From: Pseudomonadota bacterium
Lineage (GTDB): Bacteria; Pseudomonadota; Alphaproteobacteria; Rhizobiales; Xanthobacteraceae
DNA: 40,857 nucleotides
Direction of reading: 5' to 3'
Assembly: GCA_023432885.1 (NCBI GenBank)
Contig: JAEZEU010000605.1
Coordinates: 1-40,857 of the forward strand
In this document: positions 24,581 through 34,369 of the stretch, in pieces
How positions within the stretch are numbered: position 1 is the stretch's first letter
Layout: every line of letters starts with the position of its first letter
Made by a program: the position numbers and the translations under genes
Notes under the pieces: generated by a model
What the model was told of the DNA's origin: nothing
What the model saw: the letters and a program-made list of their open reading frames with translations, nothing else
Databases searched by the model: none

Positions 24581-27500
24581 AGCTGTGCAGCGTCTTCAGG
24601 GTCGCCATGTACCGGTCGAGATCGAAGCGGTCGATCAGCGAACGCATCTCGGCGACGAAATCGGCATGTTCGGGGAAATCGTTGTCGATCTCGTCGAGCT
24701 TTGCATGGATGCCCTTGATATAGCCCAGCTGTCCAAGACCAATCAGCTCTTCGACGTGCCTTGCCGGGGGCCGCGATCCGGTTTCCGGCTTCCATTGCGG
24801 CAGCGCAATCTTATCCGCCGCGTATTGCCATTGCAGCTTGAGCAGTTGGCGGATGGTTTCCAGCAGCCGCGGAATGTCGATCGGCTTCATCAGATAGCCG
24901 TCATGATAGGGCTGCGCCAGCGGCGCCCCATGGGCTTCCAGTGCGCTGGCCGATACCATCAGGATCCGCGCTTGGTGATGGCCGCTGGCACGCAGCATTT
25001 GCGCGACCGTCCAGCCATCCAGACTGCCCATGGAAATGTCGAGTAGGAACAGATCGGGCCTGCAGTGCTCGGCCATCGCCAGGCAGCCCGCGCCGTCGGG
25101 TGCGCTGAGCACGATGAAGCCGAGCGGCGCCAGCACTTGCCGCAGGAGATCGCGGTGGGTCGGATCGTCGTCTGTGACCAGGATTGTCTTGCGCGGTCCG
25201 AGATAGCCGGCAACCGGCGCATCCACCGGCGCGATCCGTGTCGGGTTGGTGACTTCGGACAGGAGTATCTTGACACGGAAATTGCTGCCGATGCCGACGG
25301 TCGAGCTCACCTTGATATCGCCGCCCATTACTCCTGCGAGCAGACGGCTGATGGTCAGTCCAAGGCCGGTCCCGGTCTGCGGCTGTGCGGCGCCCAGCGC
25401 GCCCCGTTCGAAAGGCGCGAAGATGCGCTCGAGATCATCCGGCTGGATACCAGGGCCGGTGTCGATCACCTCGAATTCGGCTACAGGGCTGCGGTAGTGC
25501 ACCACGAACCTGACAGTACCGCTTGGCGTAAACTTGATGGCGTTGGACAGCAGGTTGATCAGTATCTGGCGCAACCGCTTTTCGTCGGCATAGACCACGA
25601 CCGGAAGGACCGTTGGGCGCTCGAAGATGAAGTCGATGCCCTTGGCGGCCGCCTGGAGGCGAAACATGCCGACGAGTTGGTCGAGGAATTCGCCGAGCCG
25701 CACTTCGTCGCGTGACAAGTAGAGCCGGCCGGCCTCGATTTTGGAGATGTCGAGAATGCCGTCAATCAAGCCGGAGAGATGGTCGGCGCTGCGGCGGACG
25801 ACGCGCACCTGATCGCGCGGGCGTTCCTGGAGGCTAGCGTCCTGCTCCAGTAGTTGCGCATAGCCGGAGATCGCATTAAGCGGCGATCGCAGTTCGTGGC
25901 TAAGCCCGACCACATAGCGACTCTTGGCGAGATTGGCTGATTCCGCTACCTCCTTGGCGCGCTGCAGTTCGGCGTCGGTGCGCTTGTGCGCGTCGATTTC
26001 CTGGATCAGGAGGGCGGTCTGCCGCCGGGTTTCCGCCTCGGCGGCTCTGCGGCTCTGCTTTGCCAGCACGAACAGCCACGCCACCACGCCGATGATGATA
26101 GTGAGCGCGAAGAACACCTTCCACAGCACGTCGGAAAGCAGCTGTGTATCCAGATGAGTGGAGCTCGAAGTCTGCAGGTATATTAACCCAAGTACCAGCG
26201 CGACAAGGCCTGCGGAGACTGCGAACACGCCGAGATAGTGCCCGACCTGCGAATTGATGCGGTCATAGATCGCCTGCGGCAATAGCTTGCCGAGCATCTC
26301 CGATACTTGCGCCTGGATGCGCGCGTGCGGCTTGCACAGGTCGTGGCAACGGGCGTCGAGCGAGCAACACAGCGAGCAGATCGGCCCGGCGTAGGCGGGG
26401 CAGGACGCCATGTCCTCCGGCTCGAAGGAATGCTCGCAAATACAGCACTGGATCTGTTCCAGGTTTTGCCAGCTCCGTTTCGGCTTGCGCGCGATGTAGT
26501 ACTTTCCATCCGTCGCCCAGGCGATCAAAGGCGCGGTGACGAAGGCGACCGCAAGCGCCACGAAAGCGGAAAGCGCCTTCGCCGTGGGGCCGAACAGGCC
26601 ATAGAAGGCGCTGATCGACACCAACGTCGCAATCAGCATTGCGCCGACGCCGACCGGGTTGATGTCGCAGAGATGCGCGCGCTTGAACTCGATGTGCTGC
26701 GGCCGCAGCCCCAGCGGCTTGTTGACGACGAGATCGGCCACCAGTGCGCCGACCCATGCAATTGCGACGTTGGAATAGAGCGCCAGCGTCTGCTCTAGTG
26801 CCTTGTATACGCCGATCTCCATTAACAGCAGCGCCACCAGTACGTTGAACACCAGCCACACCACGCGGCCGGGGTGACTGTGCGTCAGCCGCGAAAAGAA
26901 GTTCGACCACGCGATCGATCCGGCATAGGCGTTGGTAACGTTGATCTTGAGCTGCGACAGGATCACGAAGGTGCCCGTCAGCGCCAGCGCAAGGTCAGGC
27001 TGCGACAGCACATAGCGGAACGCCTCGAGATACATATGCGCAGGCTCGGCAGCGTGCTCGGTGGAAACGCCGTGGCTCAGCGCAAAGAACGCGAGGAACG
27101 ATCCCGCCAGCAGCTTCACCGCGCCGAGCACGATCCAGCCGGGCCCGGCACTGAGCAGTGCGATCCACCATGACAATTTCGAAGTCCTGCGGTCGCGTGG
27201 CAGGAATCGCAGGAAGTCGACCTGTTCTCCGATCTGCGCTACCAGCGAAAACACGACGGATGCCGCCGTGCCGAAGAGCAGTAAATCGATATGCCCGTTG
27301 GTATCGCCGTGCTCACCTGCGAACTTCGTCCATTCCGTGAACGAGTAGGGGTTGGCGTAGGCGATCGCTGCAAAGGGCAGGACGTGCAGTATTATCCAGA
27401 GCGGCTGTGTCCACAGCTGGAAGCGGCTGATCAACGTAATGCCGTAAGTCACGAGCGGAATGATCACGACCGCGCTGATCAGATAGCCGATCGGTCGCGG

Positions 27501-27941
27501 AATAGCGAAACACATTTCCAGCGCAGCCGCGAGGATCACAGCCTCTATGGCAAAGAAAATGAAGGTGAAGGTCGCATATATCAGCGAGGTGATGGTGGAA
27601 CCGATGTAGCCGAAACCGGCCCCGCGCGTGAGCAGATCGATGTCGATGCCGCATTTGGCGGCGTGATAGGCGATCGGCAATCCGCAGCAGAAGATGATGA
27701 CGCTGACGATGAGGATTGCTGCCGCCGAATTGGTAAAGCCGTAGTTGAGCGCAATGGTGCCGCCGATCGCTTCCAGCGCCAGGAATGAGATCGCGCCGAT
27801 CGCGGTATTGGCGACGCGGGCGGCGGACCATCGACGTGCGCTCTTGGCCGTGAAGCGCAGCGCGTAGTCTTCCAGCGTCTGGTTGGCAACCCATTGATTA
27901 TACTGGCGCCTGACGCGGTCTATGCGCTGCCGCCCTGCCAC
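24570..27941 (-). CDS. Hybrid sensor histidine kinase with N-terminal NCS1-type transporter domain
   Basis: The protein has 1123 residues. Residues 1 to about 480 form a roughly twelve-segment NCS1 (cytosine/purine/hydantoin permease) domain, with VRRQYNQWVANQTLEDYALRF at the start and RGAGFGYIGS in helix 3. A cysteine-rich linker follows (CCICEHSF, CPAYAG, CSLCCSLDARCHDLC, about 490-535), then two more membrane segments and a coiled coil. The kinase core has the phospho-His in GLSHELRSPLNAISGYAQ, N-box LLSNAIKFTPSG, DTGPGI and GTGLGLTISR. A receiver domain (VTDDDPTHRD, LFLLDISMGSLDGW, LMKPI) and a helical tail end it. It is an inner-membrane sensor, apparently reading an N-compound by its permease-like part. 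Transporter-fused kinases such as CbrA use SSS domains instead. Confidence 0.93.
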   Translation of the reverse strand: MAGRQRIDRVRRQYNQWVANQTLEDYALRFTAKSARRWSAARVANTAIGAISFLALEAIGGTIALNYGFTNSAAAILIVSVIIFCCGLPIAYHAAKCGIDIDLLTRGAGFGYIGSTITSLIYATFTFIFFAIEAVILAAALEMCFAIPRPIGYLISAVVIIPLVTYGITLISRFQLWTQPLWIILHVLPFAAIAYANPYSFTEWTKFAGEHGDTNGHIDLLLFGTAASVVFSLVAQIGEQVDFLRFLPRDRRTSKLSWWIALLSAGPGWIVLGAVKLLAGSFLAFFALSHGVSTEHAAEPAHMYLEAFRYVLSQPDLALALTGTFVILSQLKINVTNAYAGSIAWSNFFSRLTHSHPGRVVWLVFNVLVALLLMEIGVYKALEQTLALYSNVAIAWVGALVADLVVNKPLGLRPQHIEFKRAHLCDINPVGVGAMLIATLVSISAFYGLFGPTAKALSAFVALAVAFVTAPLIAWATDGKYYIARKPKRSWQNLEQIQCCICEHSFEPEDMASCPAYAGPICSLCCSLDARCHDLCKPHARIQAQVSEMLGKLLPQAIYDRINSQVGHYLGVFAVSAGLVALVLGLIYLQTSSSTHLDTQLLSDVLWKVFFALTIIIGVVAWLFVLAKQSRRAAEAETRRQTALLIQEIDAHKRTDAELQRAKEVAESANLAKSRYVVGLSHELRSPLNAISGYAQLLEQDASLQERPRDQVRVVRRSADHLSGLIDGILDISKIEAGRLYLSRDEVRLGEFLDQLVGMFRLQAAAKGIDFIFERPTVLPVVVYADEKRLRQILINLLSNAIKFTPSGTVRFVVHYRSPVAEFEVIDTGPGIQPDDLERIFAPFERGALGAAQPQTGTGLGLTISRLLAGVMGGDIKVSSTVGIGSNFRVKILLSEVTNPTRIAPVDAPVAGYLGPRKTILVTDDDPTHRDLLRQVLAPLGFIVLSAPDGAGCLAMAEHCRPDLFLLDISMGSLDGWTVAQMLRASGHHQARILMVSASALEAHGAPLAQPYHDGYLMKPIDIPRLLETIRQLLKLQWQYAADKIALPQWKPETGSRPPARHVEELIGLGQLGYIKGIHAKLDEIDNDFPEHADFVAEMRSLIDRFDLDRYMATLKTLHSYDH

Positions 27942-28094
27942 TTCAGCTCAACTCCCCAAACGAGCACTCGCTACCCAAATCTACGTCGCAATTTTGCGGT
28001 GCAATATACGCGATCCCACGTATCTGTGCACTGCACAATTCTGAGCAATCCTCGCCTCACCAATAAGCGTGTCCTCGAAACCAATGGGGTGCTC
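27942..28094. promoter_or_regulatory. Divergent promoter region between sensor kinase and urtA
   Basis: This 153-bp gap must hold the promoters of both the kinase and the transporter operon. A palindrome GTGCACTGCAC lies at 28026-28036, about 60 bp before the urtA start, and could be a binding site for the LuxR-type regulator. No sigma-54 promoter (TGGCAC-N5-TTGC) was seen. Confidence 0.4.
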
Positions 28095-29357
28095 ATGTCA
28101 GACGAAATCAAACAGGGCCTGCAATCTCCGTTCCGGCGCAATCTCCTGAAGGGAATAGCCGCCTTGCCGGCCTTGACCATGCTTCCGAGCCCGTCCTTCG
28201 GAGCAGGCCCTGCAACTTCCGCGGTCAACACTACCGGCCTGGCGGTAACCGACACTGAAGTCACCGTCGGCATCCTTCATTCCGTCACCGGCACCATGGC
28301 GATCTCGGAAACCGGATCGGTGGAAGCCGAGAAGCTCGCGATTGAGCAGATCAACGCGATGGGCGGTGTGCTTGGTCGCAAGATCAAATTCATTCAGGAA
28401 GACGGCGCCTCGGACTGGCCGACGTTCGCCGAGAAGGCGAAGAAGCTGCTGGTCAACGACAAATGCGCTTCCGTCATGGGCTGCTGGACCTCTGCGTCGC
28501 GCAAGGCGGTGCTGCCGGTGTTCGAGCAGTACAACGGTATGCTCTATTATCCGACCTTTTATGAAGGCCTCGAGCAGTCCAAGAACGTCATCTACACCGG
28601 CCAGGAGGCGACGCAGCAGATCATCGCCGGCCTTGACTGGGTGCAGAAAACCAAGGGTGCCAAGACTTTCTACCTGCTCGGCTCCGACTACATCTGGCCG
28701 CGCACGTCAAACAAGATCGCGCGCAAGCACATCGAAGGGCATCTGAAGGAATCCAAAGTCGTCGGCGAAGAATACTTCCCGCTCGGCCACACCCAGTTCA
28801 ACTCGGTCATTAACAAGATCAAGCTGACCAAGCCCGACGTGATCTATGCCATCATTGTCGGCGGCTCGAACGTCGCCTTCTACAAGCAGCTGAAAGCAGC
28901 CGGCATCGACCTGTCGAAACAGACGCTGCTCACGATCTCGGTGACTGAAGACGAGATCGACGGTATCGGCGGTGAAAATATTGCCGGCGCCTTTGCCTGC
29001 ATGAAATACTTCCAATCGCTCGACAACCCCAACAACAAGGAATTCGTCGCCGCCTTCAAGAAAATGTGGGGTGAAAAGACCGTGATCGGCGACGTCACCC
29101 AGGCTGCCTATCTCGGCCCGTGGCTGTGGAAGTTGACGGTGGAGAAGGCTGGCTCTTTCGACGTCGACAAGGTCGCGGCCGCTTCGCCAGGCGTCGAGTT
29201 CAAGGGCGCACCGGAAGGCTACGTCCGTATCCACGAGAACCATCATCTCTGGTCGAAGACGCGCGTCGGCAAGGCCAAGGCCGATGGTCAATACGAGCTG
29301 GTTTACGAGACCGCCGACCTCGTCGAACCCGATCCGTTCCCGAAGGGCTACCAGTAA
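28095..29357 (+). CDS. urtA: Urea/short-chain amide ABC transporter substrate-binding protein (UrtA/FmdD family)
   Basis: The 420-residue protein begins with a twin-arginine-type signal (SPFRRNLLKGIAALPALTM). The mature part follows UrtA closely in pattern: VTVGILHSVTGTMAISETGS, then EDGASDWPTFAEKAKKLL, MGCWTSASRKAVLPVFEQ and YLLGSDYIWPRTSNKIARK. These proteins bind urea or short-chain amides in the periplasm. The ATG at 28095 precedes the signal; further upstream frames have no such feature. It heads an operon with two permeases, two ATPases, formamidase and fmdB, which favours formamide or related amides (FmdD role in Methylophilus) over urea alone. Gene symbol given on family similarity. 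Confidence 0.9.
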   Translation: MSDEIKQGLQSPFRRNLLKGIAALPALTMLPSPSFGAGPATSAVNTTGLAVTDTEVTVGILHSVTGTMAISETGSVEAEKLAIEQINAMGGVLGRKIKFIQEDGASDWPTFAEKAKKLLVNDKCASVMGCWTSASRKAVLPVFEQYNGMLYYPTFYEGLEQSKNVIYTGQEATQQIIAGLDWVQKTKGAKTFYLLGSDYIWPRTSNKIARKHIEGHLKESKVVGEEYFPLGHTQFNSVINKIKLTKPDVIYAIIVGGSNVAFYKQLKAAGIDLSKQTLLTISVTEDEIDGIGGENIAGAFACMKYFQSLDNPNNKEFVAAFKKMWGEKTVIGDVTQAAYLGPWLWKLTVEKAGSFDVDKVAAASPGVEFKGAPEGYVRIHENHHLWSKTRVGKAKADGQYELVYETADLVEPDPFPKGYQ

Positions 29358-29447
29358 GCGTGTGCGCTCCGGCGCTCGCGCTTTCATTCAAAGACGTCCC
29401 GCGTCGCTTCGTGCGGCGCGGCCTCACCGGCCACGGAGAACGGAAGC

Positions 29448-30374
29448 ATGTTCGGCGACTATTCGATCGGCGATCTCGGCGCCATCTTTGCGATGCAGGG
29501 CTTTGCAGGCCTGATCCTGTTTTCCGTTTACGTGCTGATGGCGCTGGGGCTTGCCATCATCTTCGGCCAGATGGGCGTCATCAACATGGCGCACGGCGAG
29601 TTCATGATCCTCGGCGCCTACGTCACCTGGATGACGTCGAACGCTTTCCAGCAGTTCCTGCCATCGCTCTTCCCCGGTTACTTCTTCCTCGCGATGACAT
29701 TGGCGTTTATCGCCTCAGGCTCCTTAGGCATGCTGGTGGAGTGGGCGCTGATACGCCATCTTTATAGGCGTCCGCTGGATACCTTGCTCGCCACCTGGGG
29801 ACTGAGCCTCATCCTGCAGCAGGCCTACCGCTCCATCTTCGGCGCGCGCGAAGTCGGCGTCGAACTGCCGGAATGGATGATGGGCTCTTGGCAGGCGACA
29901 GATTCCATTCAAATCCCCATCAACGGCATGTTCGTGATGGCGCTCACCGTGCTGATCACCATCGTGGTGTCCTACGTGTTGTTGCTGTCGCGCTGGGGCC
30001 GCCAGGTCCGGGCCGTCGTGCAGAACCGCGTGATGGCGGGCGCTGTCGGCATCAATACGGAGAAAGTCGATCGCTACACCTTCGGCCTGGGCTGCGGCAT
30101 CGCTGGAATCGCCGGTTCCGCCTTCACTATGATCGGTTCGACCGGGCCGACCGCCGGCCAGCTGTACATCGTCGATACGTTCCTCGTCGTCGTATTCGGC
30201 GGTGCGGCCAGCCTGCTCGGCACCATCGCTTCGGCTTTCACCATTTCGCAGGCCCAGTCGACCATGGAGTTCTTCATGTCGGGCTCGATGGCCAAGGTGC
30301 TCACGCTACTTGCCATCGTCGCGATCCTGATGGCCCGGCCGCAGGGATTGTTCGCGCTCAAGGTCCGCAAATAA
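29448..30374 (+). CDS. urtB: Urea/amide ABC transporter permease (UrtB/LivH family)
   Basis: The 308-residue polytopic protein has about eight membrane segments. It carries the LivH/UrtB signatures LGLAIIFGQMGVINMAHGEFMILGAY (shown in part: FGQMGVINMAHGEFM) near residue 40, VRAVVQNRVMAGAVGINTEK in the cytoplasmic loop, and VDTFLVVVFGGAASLLGTI near residue 245. It forms one half of the inner-membrane channel with the next gene product. GGAGAACGGAAGC upstream of the ATG is an adequate ribosome-binding site. It follows urtA by 90 bp and precedes urtC by 20 bp in one operon. Confidence 0.93.
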   Translation: MFGDYSIGDLGAIFAMQGFAGLILFSVYVLMALGLAIIFGQMGVINMAHGEFMILGAYVTWMTSNAFQQFLPSLFPGYFFLAMTLAFIASGSLGMLVEWALIRHLYRRPLDTLLATWGLSLILQQAYRSIFGAREVGVELPEWMMGSWQATDSIQIPINGMFVMALTVLITIVVSYVLLLSRWGRQVRAVVQNRVMAGAVGINTEKVDRYTFGLGCGIAGIAGSAFTMIGSTGPTAGQLYIVDTFLVVVFGGAASLLGTIASAFTISQAQSTMEFFMSGSMAKVLTLLAIVAILMARPQGLFALKVRK

Positions 30375-30394
30375 CAACGAGCAGGCACACGGTC

Positions 30395-31543
30395 ATGATC
30401 ATCAACTCGCGCTTTTTCAACCGCTCGGAACTGGTCGGCTTCATCGCGCTCGCCGTGCTGTTGTTCCTGATCCTGCCGCTGTCGCTGGACATCTTTCGCC
30501 TCAACCTCGTCGCCAAGTACCTGACCTATGCCTTCGTCGGAATTGGTCTCGTGCTGTGCTGGGGCTATGGCGGCATCTTGAGCCTGGGGCAGGGCGTGTT
30601 CTTCGGCCTCGGCGGCTATTGCATGGCGATGTTCCTGAAACTCGAGGCTTCGAGCGTCGCCAACACCAAGATCCAGTCGACGCCGGGCATTCCCGATTTC
30701 ATGGACTGGAATCAGCTGACCCAGCTGCCATTCTTCTGGAAACCGTTTCACAGCTTCCCGCTGACGCTGCTCGCCATCGTTCTCGTGCCCGCGATCTTTT
30801 CCTTCATCATCGGTGCGGCCATGTTCAAGCGCCGGGTTGGCGGCGTGTACTTCGCGATCATCACTCAGGCGATCGCCGCGATCATGACCATCCTGATTAT
30901 CGGGCAGCAAGGCTACACCGGGGGAATCAATGGGATCACCGACCTGCGTACCCTGTATGGCTGGGACATTCGCACAGATCACGCCAAGTTCATTCTTTAC
31001 TTCGTCGAGGTGGTGCTACTGTTTGCCTGCATCATCGCGGCCCAATTTATCCGTCTGACCAAGCTTGGCCGTATCCTGGTCGCGATGCGCGAGCAAGAGG
31101 ACCGTGTCCGCTTCTCCGGTTACAGCGTCGCTAACTTCAAGATATTCGCGTTCTGCGCAGCGGCCGTCTTTGCCGCCATTGGCGGCGCGCTGTTCACCCT
31201 TGAGGTTGGCTTCATGTCGCCGTCCTTTGTCGGCATCGTGCCGTCGATCGAGATGGTGATTTACACTGCGGTCGGCGGACGGATGTCGATCTTCGGCGCG
31301 GTATGGGGATCGCTGCTGGTCAACTTCGCCAAGACGCTCTTGTCGGAATCCTTCCCGCAGCTCTGGTTGTTCGGTCTCGGCGCGTTGTTCATCGCCGTCG
31401 TGTTGGCCTTCCCGAACGGTTTGTCGGGCATCTGGGCAGACTACGTGCAGCCGCACATCGATCGCCTGCTGGCATCGCGCAAATCCAAGCTCGGCAATGG
31501 CTGGAGCGACACTTCCGTCGCCGACGGCACCCCCGCGGAATGA
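30395..31543 (+). CDS. urtC: Urea/amide ABC transporter permease (UrtC/LivM family)
   Basis: The 382-residue protein pairs with UrtB. It shows LNLVAKYLTYAFVGIGLVLC, the LivM motif WGYGGILSLGQGVFFGLGGY near residue 52, GGVYFAIITQAIAAI, GGINGITDL, a long loop with VRFSGYSVANFKIFAFCAAA and a final VGGRMSIFGAVWGSLLVNF. I set the start at the ATG at 30395; an open frame extends further upstream but lies inside urtB in another frame. A soluble tail ends the protein. It completes the channel of the amide/urea importer. Confidence 0.93.
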   Translation: MIINSRFFNRSELVGFIALAVLLFLILPLSLDIFRLNLVAKYLTYAFVGIGLVLCWGYGGILSLGQGVFFGLGGYCMAMFLKLEASSVANTKIQSTPGIPDFMDWNQLTQLPFFWKPFHSFPLTLLAIVLVPAIFSFIIGAAMFKRRVGGVYFAIITQAIAAIMTILIIGQQGYTGGINGITDLRTLYGWDIRTDHAKFILYFVEVVLLFACIIAAQFIRLTKLGRILVAMREQEDRVRFSGYSVANFKIFAFCAAAVFAAIGGALFTLEVGFMSPSFVGIVPSIEMVIYTAVGGRMSIFGAVWGSLLVNFAKTLLSESFPQLWLFGLGALFIAVVLAFPNGLSGIWADYVQPHIDRLLASRKSKLGNGWSDTSVADGTPAE

Positions 31544-31553
31544 GGAGGCCATC

Positions 31554-32309
<756 letters not shown>

Positions 32310-32320
32310 GGAGCAGGGGC

Positions 32321-33010
32321 ATGCTTTCCATTTCCAATCTTCACGTCGCTTACGGCCAGAGCGAGGTGCTGCACGGCCTCAATGTGTCGGTCGCGCCGAA
32401 TGAGATTGTGGCGATCATGGGCCGAAACGGCATGGGGAAGACCACGCTGATGAAATCGCTGATGGGCATCCTGCCGACGAAGGCCGGTTCGATCACGATG
32501 GAAGGCGCGGAACTTGCCCCGCTGCAAAGCTATCAACGCGTTGCCAAGGGTCTCGCTTACGTCCCACAGGGCCGCATGATCTTCTCGACCATGACGGTGA
32601 AGGAGAACATCGAGACGGGCCTCGTTGTAACAGGTGAATCCGAGGTGCCTGGCAGCATCTACGAACTGTTTCCTGTGCTGCTCGAAATGAAGAACCGCCG
32701 CGGCGGCAATCTTTCCGGCGGCCAGCAGCAGCAGCTTGCCATCGCCCGTGCGCTCGCCACCAACCCGAAGGTGCTGCTGCTGGACGAGCCTACCGAGGGC
32801 ATCCAGCCTTCGATCATCAAGGAAATGGCGCGTACATTGAAGCGCATCCGCGACGAACGCGGTTTGTCGATCGTGGTGTCGGAGCAGGTGCTGAGTTTTG
32901 CACTCGACGTCGCCGACCGCGTGCTCGTCATCGAGAACGGCGAGATCGTCCAAGACGACCCGCGCGACGATGTCGATGCCGCCAAGATCTCGAAATACCT
33001 GTCCGTTTAA
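32321..33010 (+). CDS. urtE: Urea/amide ABC transporter ATP-binding protein (UrtE/LivF family)
   Basis: The 229-residue ATPase carries MLSISNLHVAYGQSEVLHGL, Walker A IMGRNGMGKTTLMKSLMG (RNGMGKT is characteristic of UrtE/LivF), AYVPQGRMIFSTMTVKENI, signature NLSGGQQQQLAIARAL and Walker B VLLLDEPTEGIQPSI. It is the second ATPase of the importer. GGAGCAGGGGC precedes the ATG and only 11 bases separate it from urtD. Formamidase follows 51 bp downstream, so the operon links import directly to hydrolysis. Confidence 0.94.
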   Translation: MLSISNLHVAYGQSEVLHGLNVSVAPNEIVAIMGRNGMGKTTLMKSLMGILPTKAGSITMEGAELAPLQSYQRVAKGLAYVPQGRMIFSTMTVKENIETGLVVTGESEVPGSIYELFPVLLEMKNRRGGNLSGGQQQQLAIARALATNPKVLLLDEPTEGIQPSIIKEMARTLKRIRDERGLSIVVSEQVLSFALDVADRVLVIENGEIVQDDPRDDVDAAKISKYLSV

Positions 33011-33061
33011 GAGAGTCCGGGACGTGAACTGTAACCTGGTTGTCAAAAGGGGAGCACTTCG

Positions 33062-34291
33062 ATGCCAGAGACACTGATCAAGGTCGACCTTACCAAGTCG
33101 GCCTACGAGAACGACATGATTCACAATCGCTGGCATCCGGACATACCGATCGTGGCGTGGGTCAATCCGGGCGACGATTTCATCATCGAGACCTATGACT
33201 GGACTGGTGGCTTCATCAAGAACAACGACTCTGCCGACGACGTGCGCGACATCGACCTCTCGATCGTGCACTTCCTGTCCGGCCCGATCGGCGTCAAGGG
33301 CGCCGAACCCGGCGACCTGCTCGTCGTCGATCTGCTTGACGTCGGCCCGCTGAAGGAGAGCCTGTGGGGTTTCAACGGCTTCTTTTCCAAGAAGAACGGT
33401 GGCGGCTTCCTTACGGATCATTTCCCGCTGGCGCAGAAGTCGATCTGGGACATTCATGGGCTCTACACGTCTTCCCGCCACGTGCCGGGCGTCAGCTTTG
33501 CCGGTTTGATCCATCCCGGCCTGATCGGCTGTCTGCCCGATCCGAAGCTGCTGGCGAAATGGAACGAACGCGAGGCCGCGCTGATCGCGACCAATCCGAC
33601 ACGCGTGCCTGGGCTTGCCAATCCGCCATTCGCCCCGACGGCGCATGCCGGTCGCGCCAAAGGCGATGCAAAGGCGAAGGTCGGCGCGGAAGGCGCGCGT
33701 ACCGTGCCGCCGCGGGAGCACGGCGGAAACTGTGACATCAAGGATTTGTCGCGCGGCTCGAAGATCTACTTCCCTGTCTATGTGCCGGGAGGTGGACTAT
33801 CGATGGGCGACCTGCATTTCAGCCAGGGCGACGGCGAGATCACCTTCTGCGGGGCCATCGAGATGGCGGGCTGGCTGCATCTCAAGGTTGACGTCATCAA
33901 GGATGGAGTCGCCAAATACGGCATCAAGAATCCAGTGTTCAAGCCGTCACCGATCACGCCGAATTACAAAGATTATCTGATCTTCGAAGGCATCTCGGTC
34001 GACGAGGAAGGCAAGCAGCACTATCTCGACGTCCATATCGCCTATCGCCAGGCCTGTCTCAATGCGATCGAATACCTGAAGAAGTTCGGCTACTCCGGCG
34101 CTCAGGCCTATTCGATCCTTGGCACCGCGCCGTGCCAGGGCCACATCTCCGGCGTGGTCGATGTGCCCAATGCCTGCGCCACGCTGTGGCTGCCGACGGA
34201 AATTTTTGACTTCGATGTCATGCCGTCAAGCGCAGGTCCGATCAAGCACATCAAGGGCGACGTGCAAATGCCGCTCTCGCCGGACAAATAG
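33062..34291 (+). CDS. fmdA: Formamidase (FmdA/AmdA family)
   Basis: The 409-residue protein is a full-length member of the FmdA_AmdA acetamidase/formamidase family (formamidases of about 400-410 residues). Seen motifs include MIHNRWHPDIPIVAWVNPGD at the start, SFAGLIHPGLIGCLPD, TVPPREHGGNCDIKDL (the HGGNxD motif, about residue 220) and GDLHFSQGDGEITFCGAIEM (about 255). It hydrolyses formamide, and often other short amides, to the acid and ammonia in the cytoplasm. It is the last enzyme of the urt-type operon, with AAGGGGAGC upstream of the ATG. The substrate range is inferred from the family. Confidence 0.95.
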   Translation: MPETLIKVDLTKSAYENDMIHNRWHPDIPIVAWVNPGDDFIIETYDWTGGFIKNNDSADDVRDIDLSIVHFLSGPIGVKGAEPGDLLVVDLLDVGPLKESLWGFNGFFSKKNGGGFLTDHFPLAQKSIWDIHGLYTSSRHVPGVSFAGLIHPGLIGCLPDPKLLAKWNEREAALIATNPTRVPGLANPPFAPTAHAGRAKGDAKAKVGAEGARTVPPREHGGNCDIKDLSRGSKIYFPVYVPGGGLSMGDLHFSQGDGEITFCGAIEMAGWLHLKVDVIKDGVAKYGIKNPVFKPSPITPNYKDYLIFEGISVDEEGKQHYLDVHIAYRQACLNAIEYLKKFGYSGAQAYSILGTAPCQGHISGVVDVPNACATLWLPTEIFDFDVMPSSAGPIKHIKGDVQMPLSPDK

Positions 34292-34305
34292 CTCCCTGCG
34301 CGACC

Positions 34306-34340
34306 GGGTGCGGGACGGTCGAGTTGACCGCCCCGCATCC
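34306..34340 (+). terminator. Strong hairpin between fmdA and fmdB
   Basis: GGTGCGGGACGGTC and GACCGCCCCGCATCC pair through about 13 of 14 positions around a five-base loop GAGTT, 15 bases after the fmdA stop. No T-run follows. It may attenuate read-through into fmdB or protect the 3' end of the transporter-formamidase mRNA. Confidence 0.6.
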
Positions 34341-34369
34341 GCCACGCTCAAACTGCGCAAGGTACCAAG

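Noticed and set aside
27942..28094. Possible sigma-54 promoter for the amide operon
   Set aside because: No TGGCAC-N5-TTGC pattern was found on either strand.
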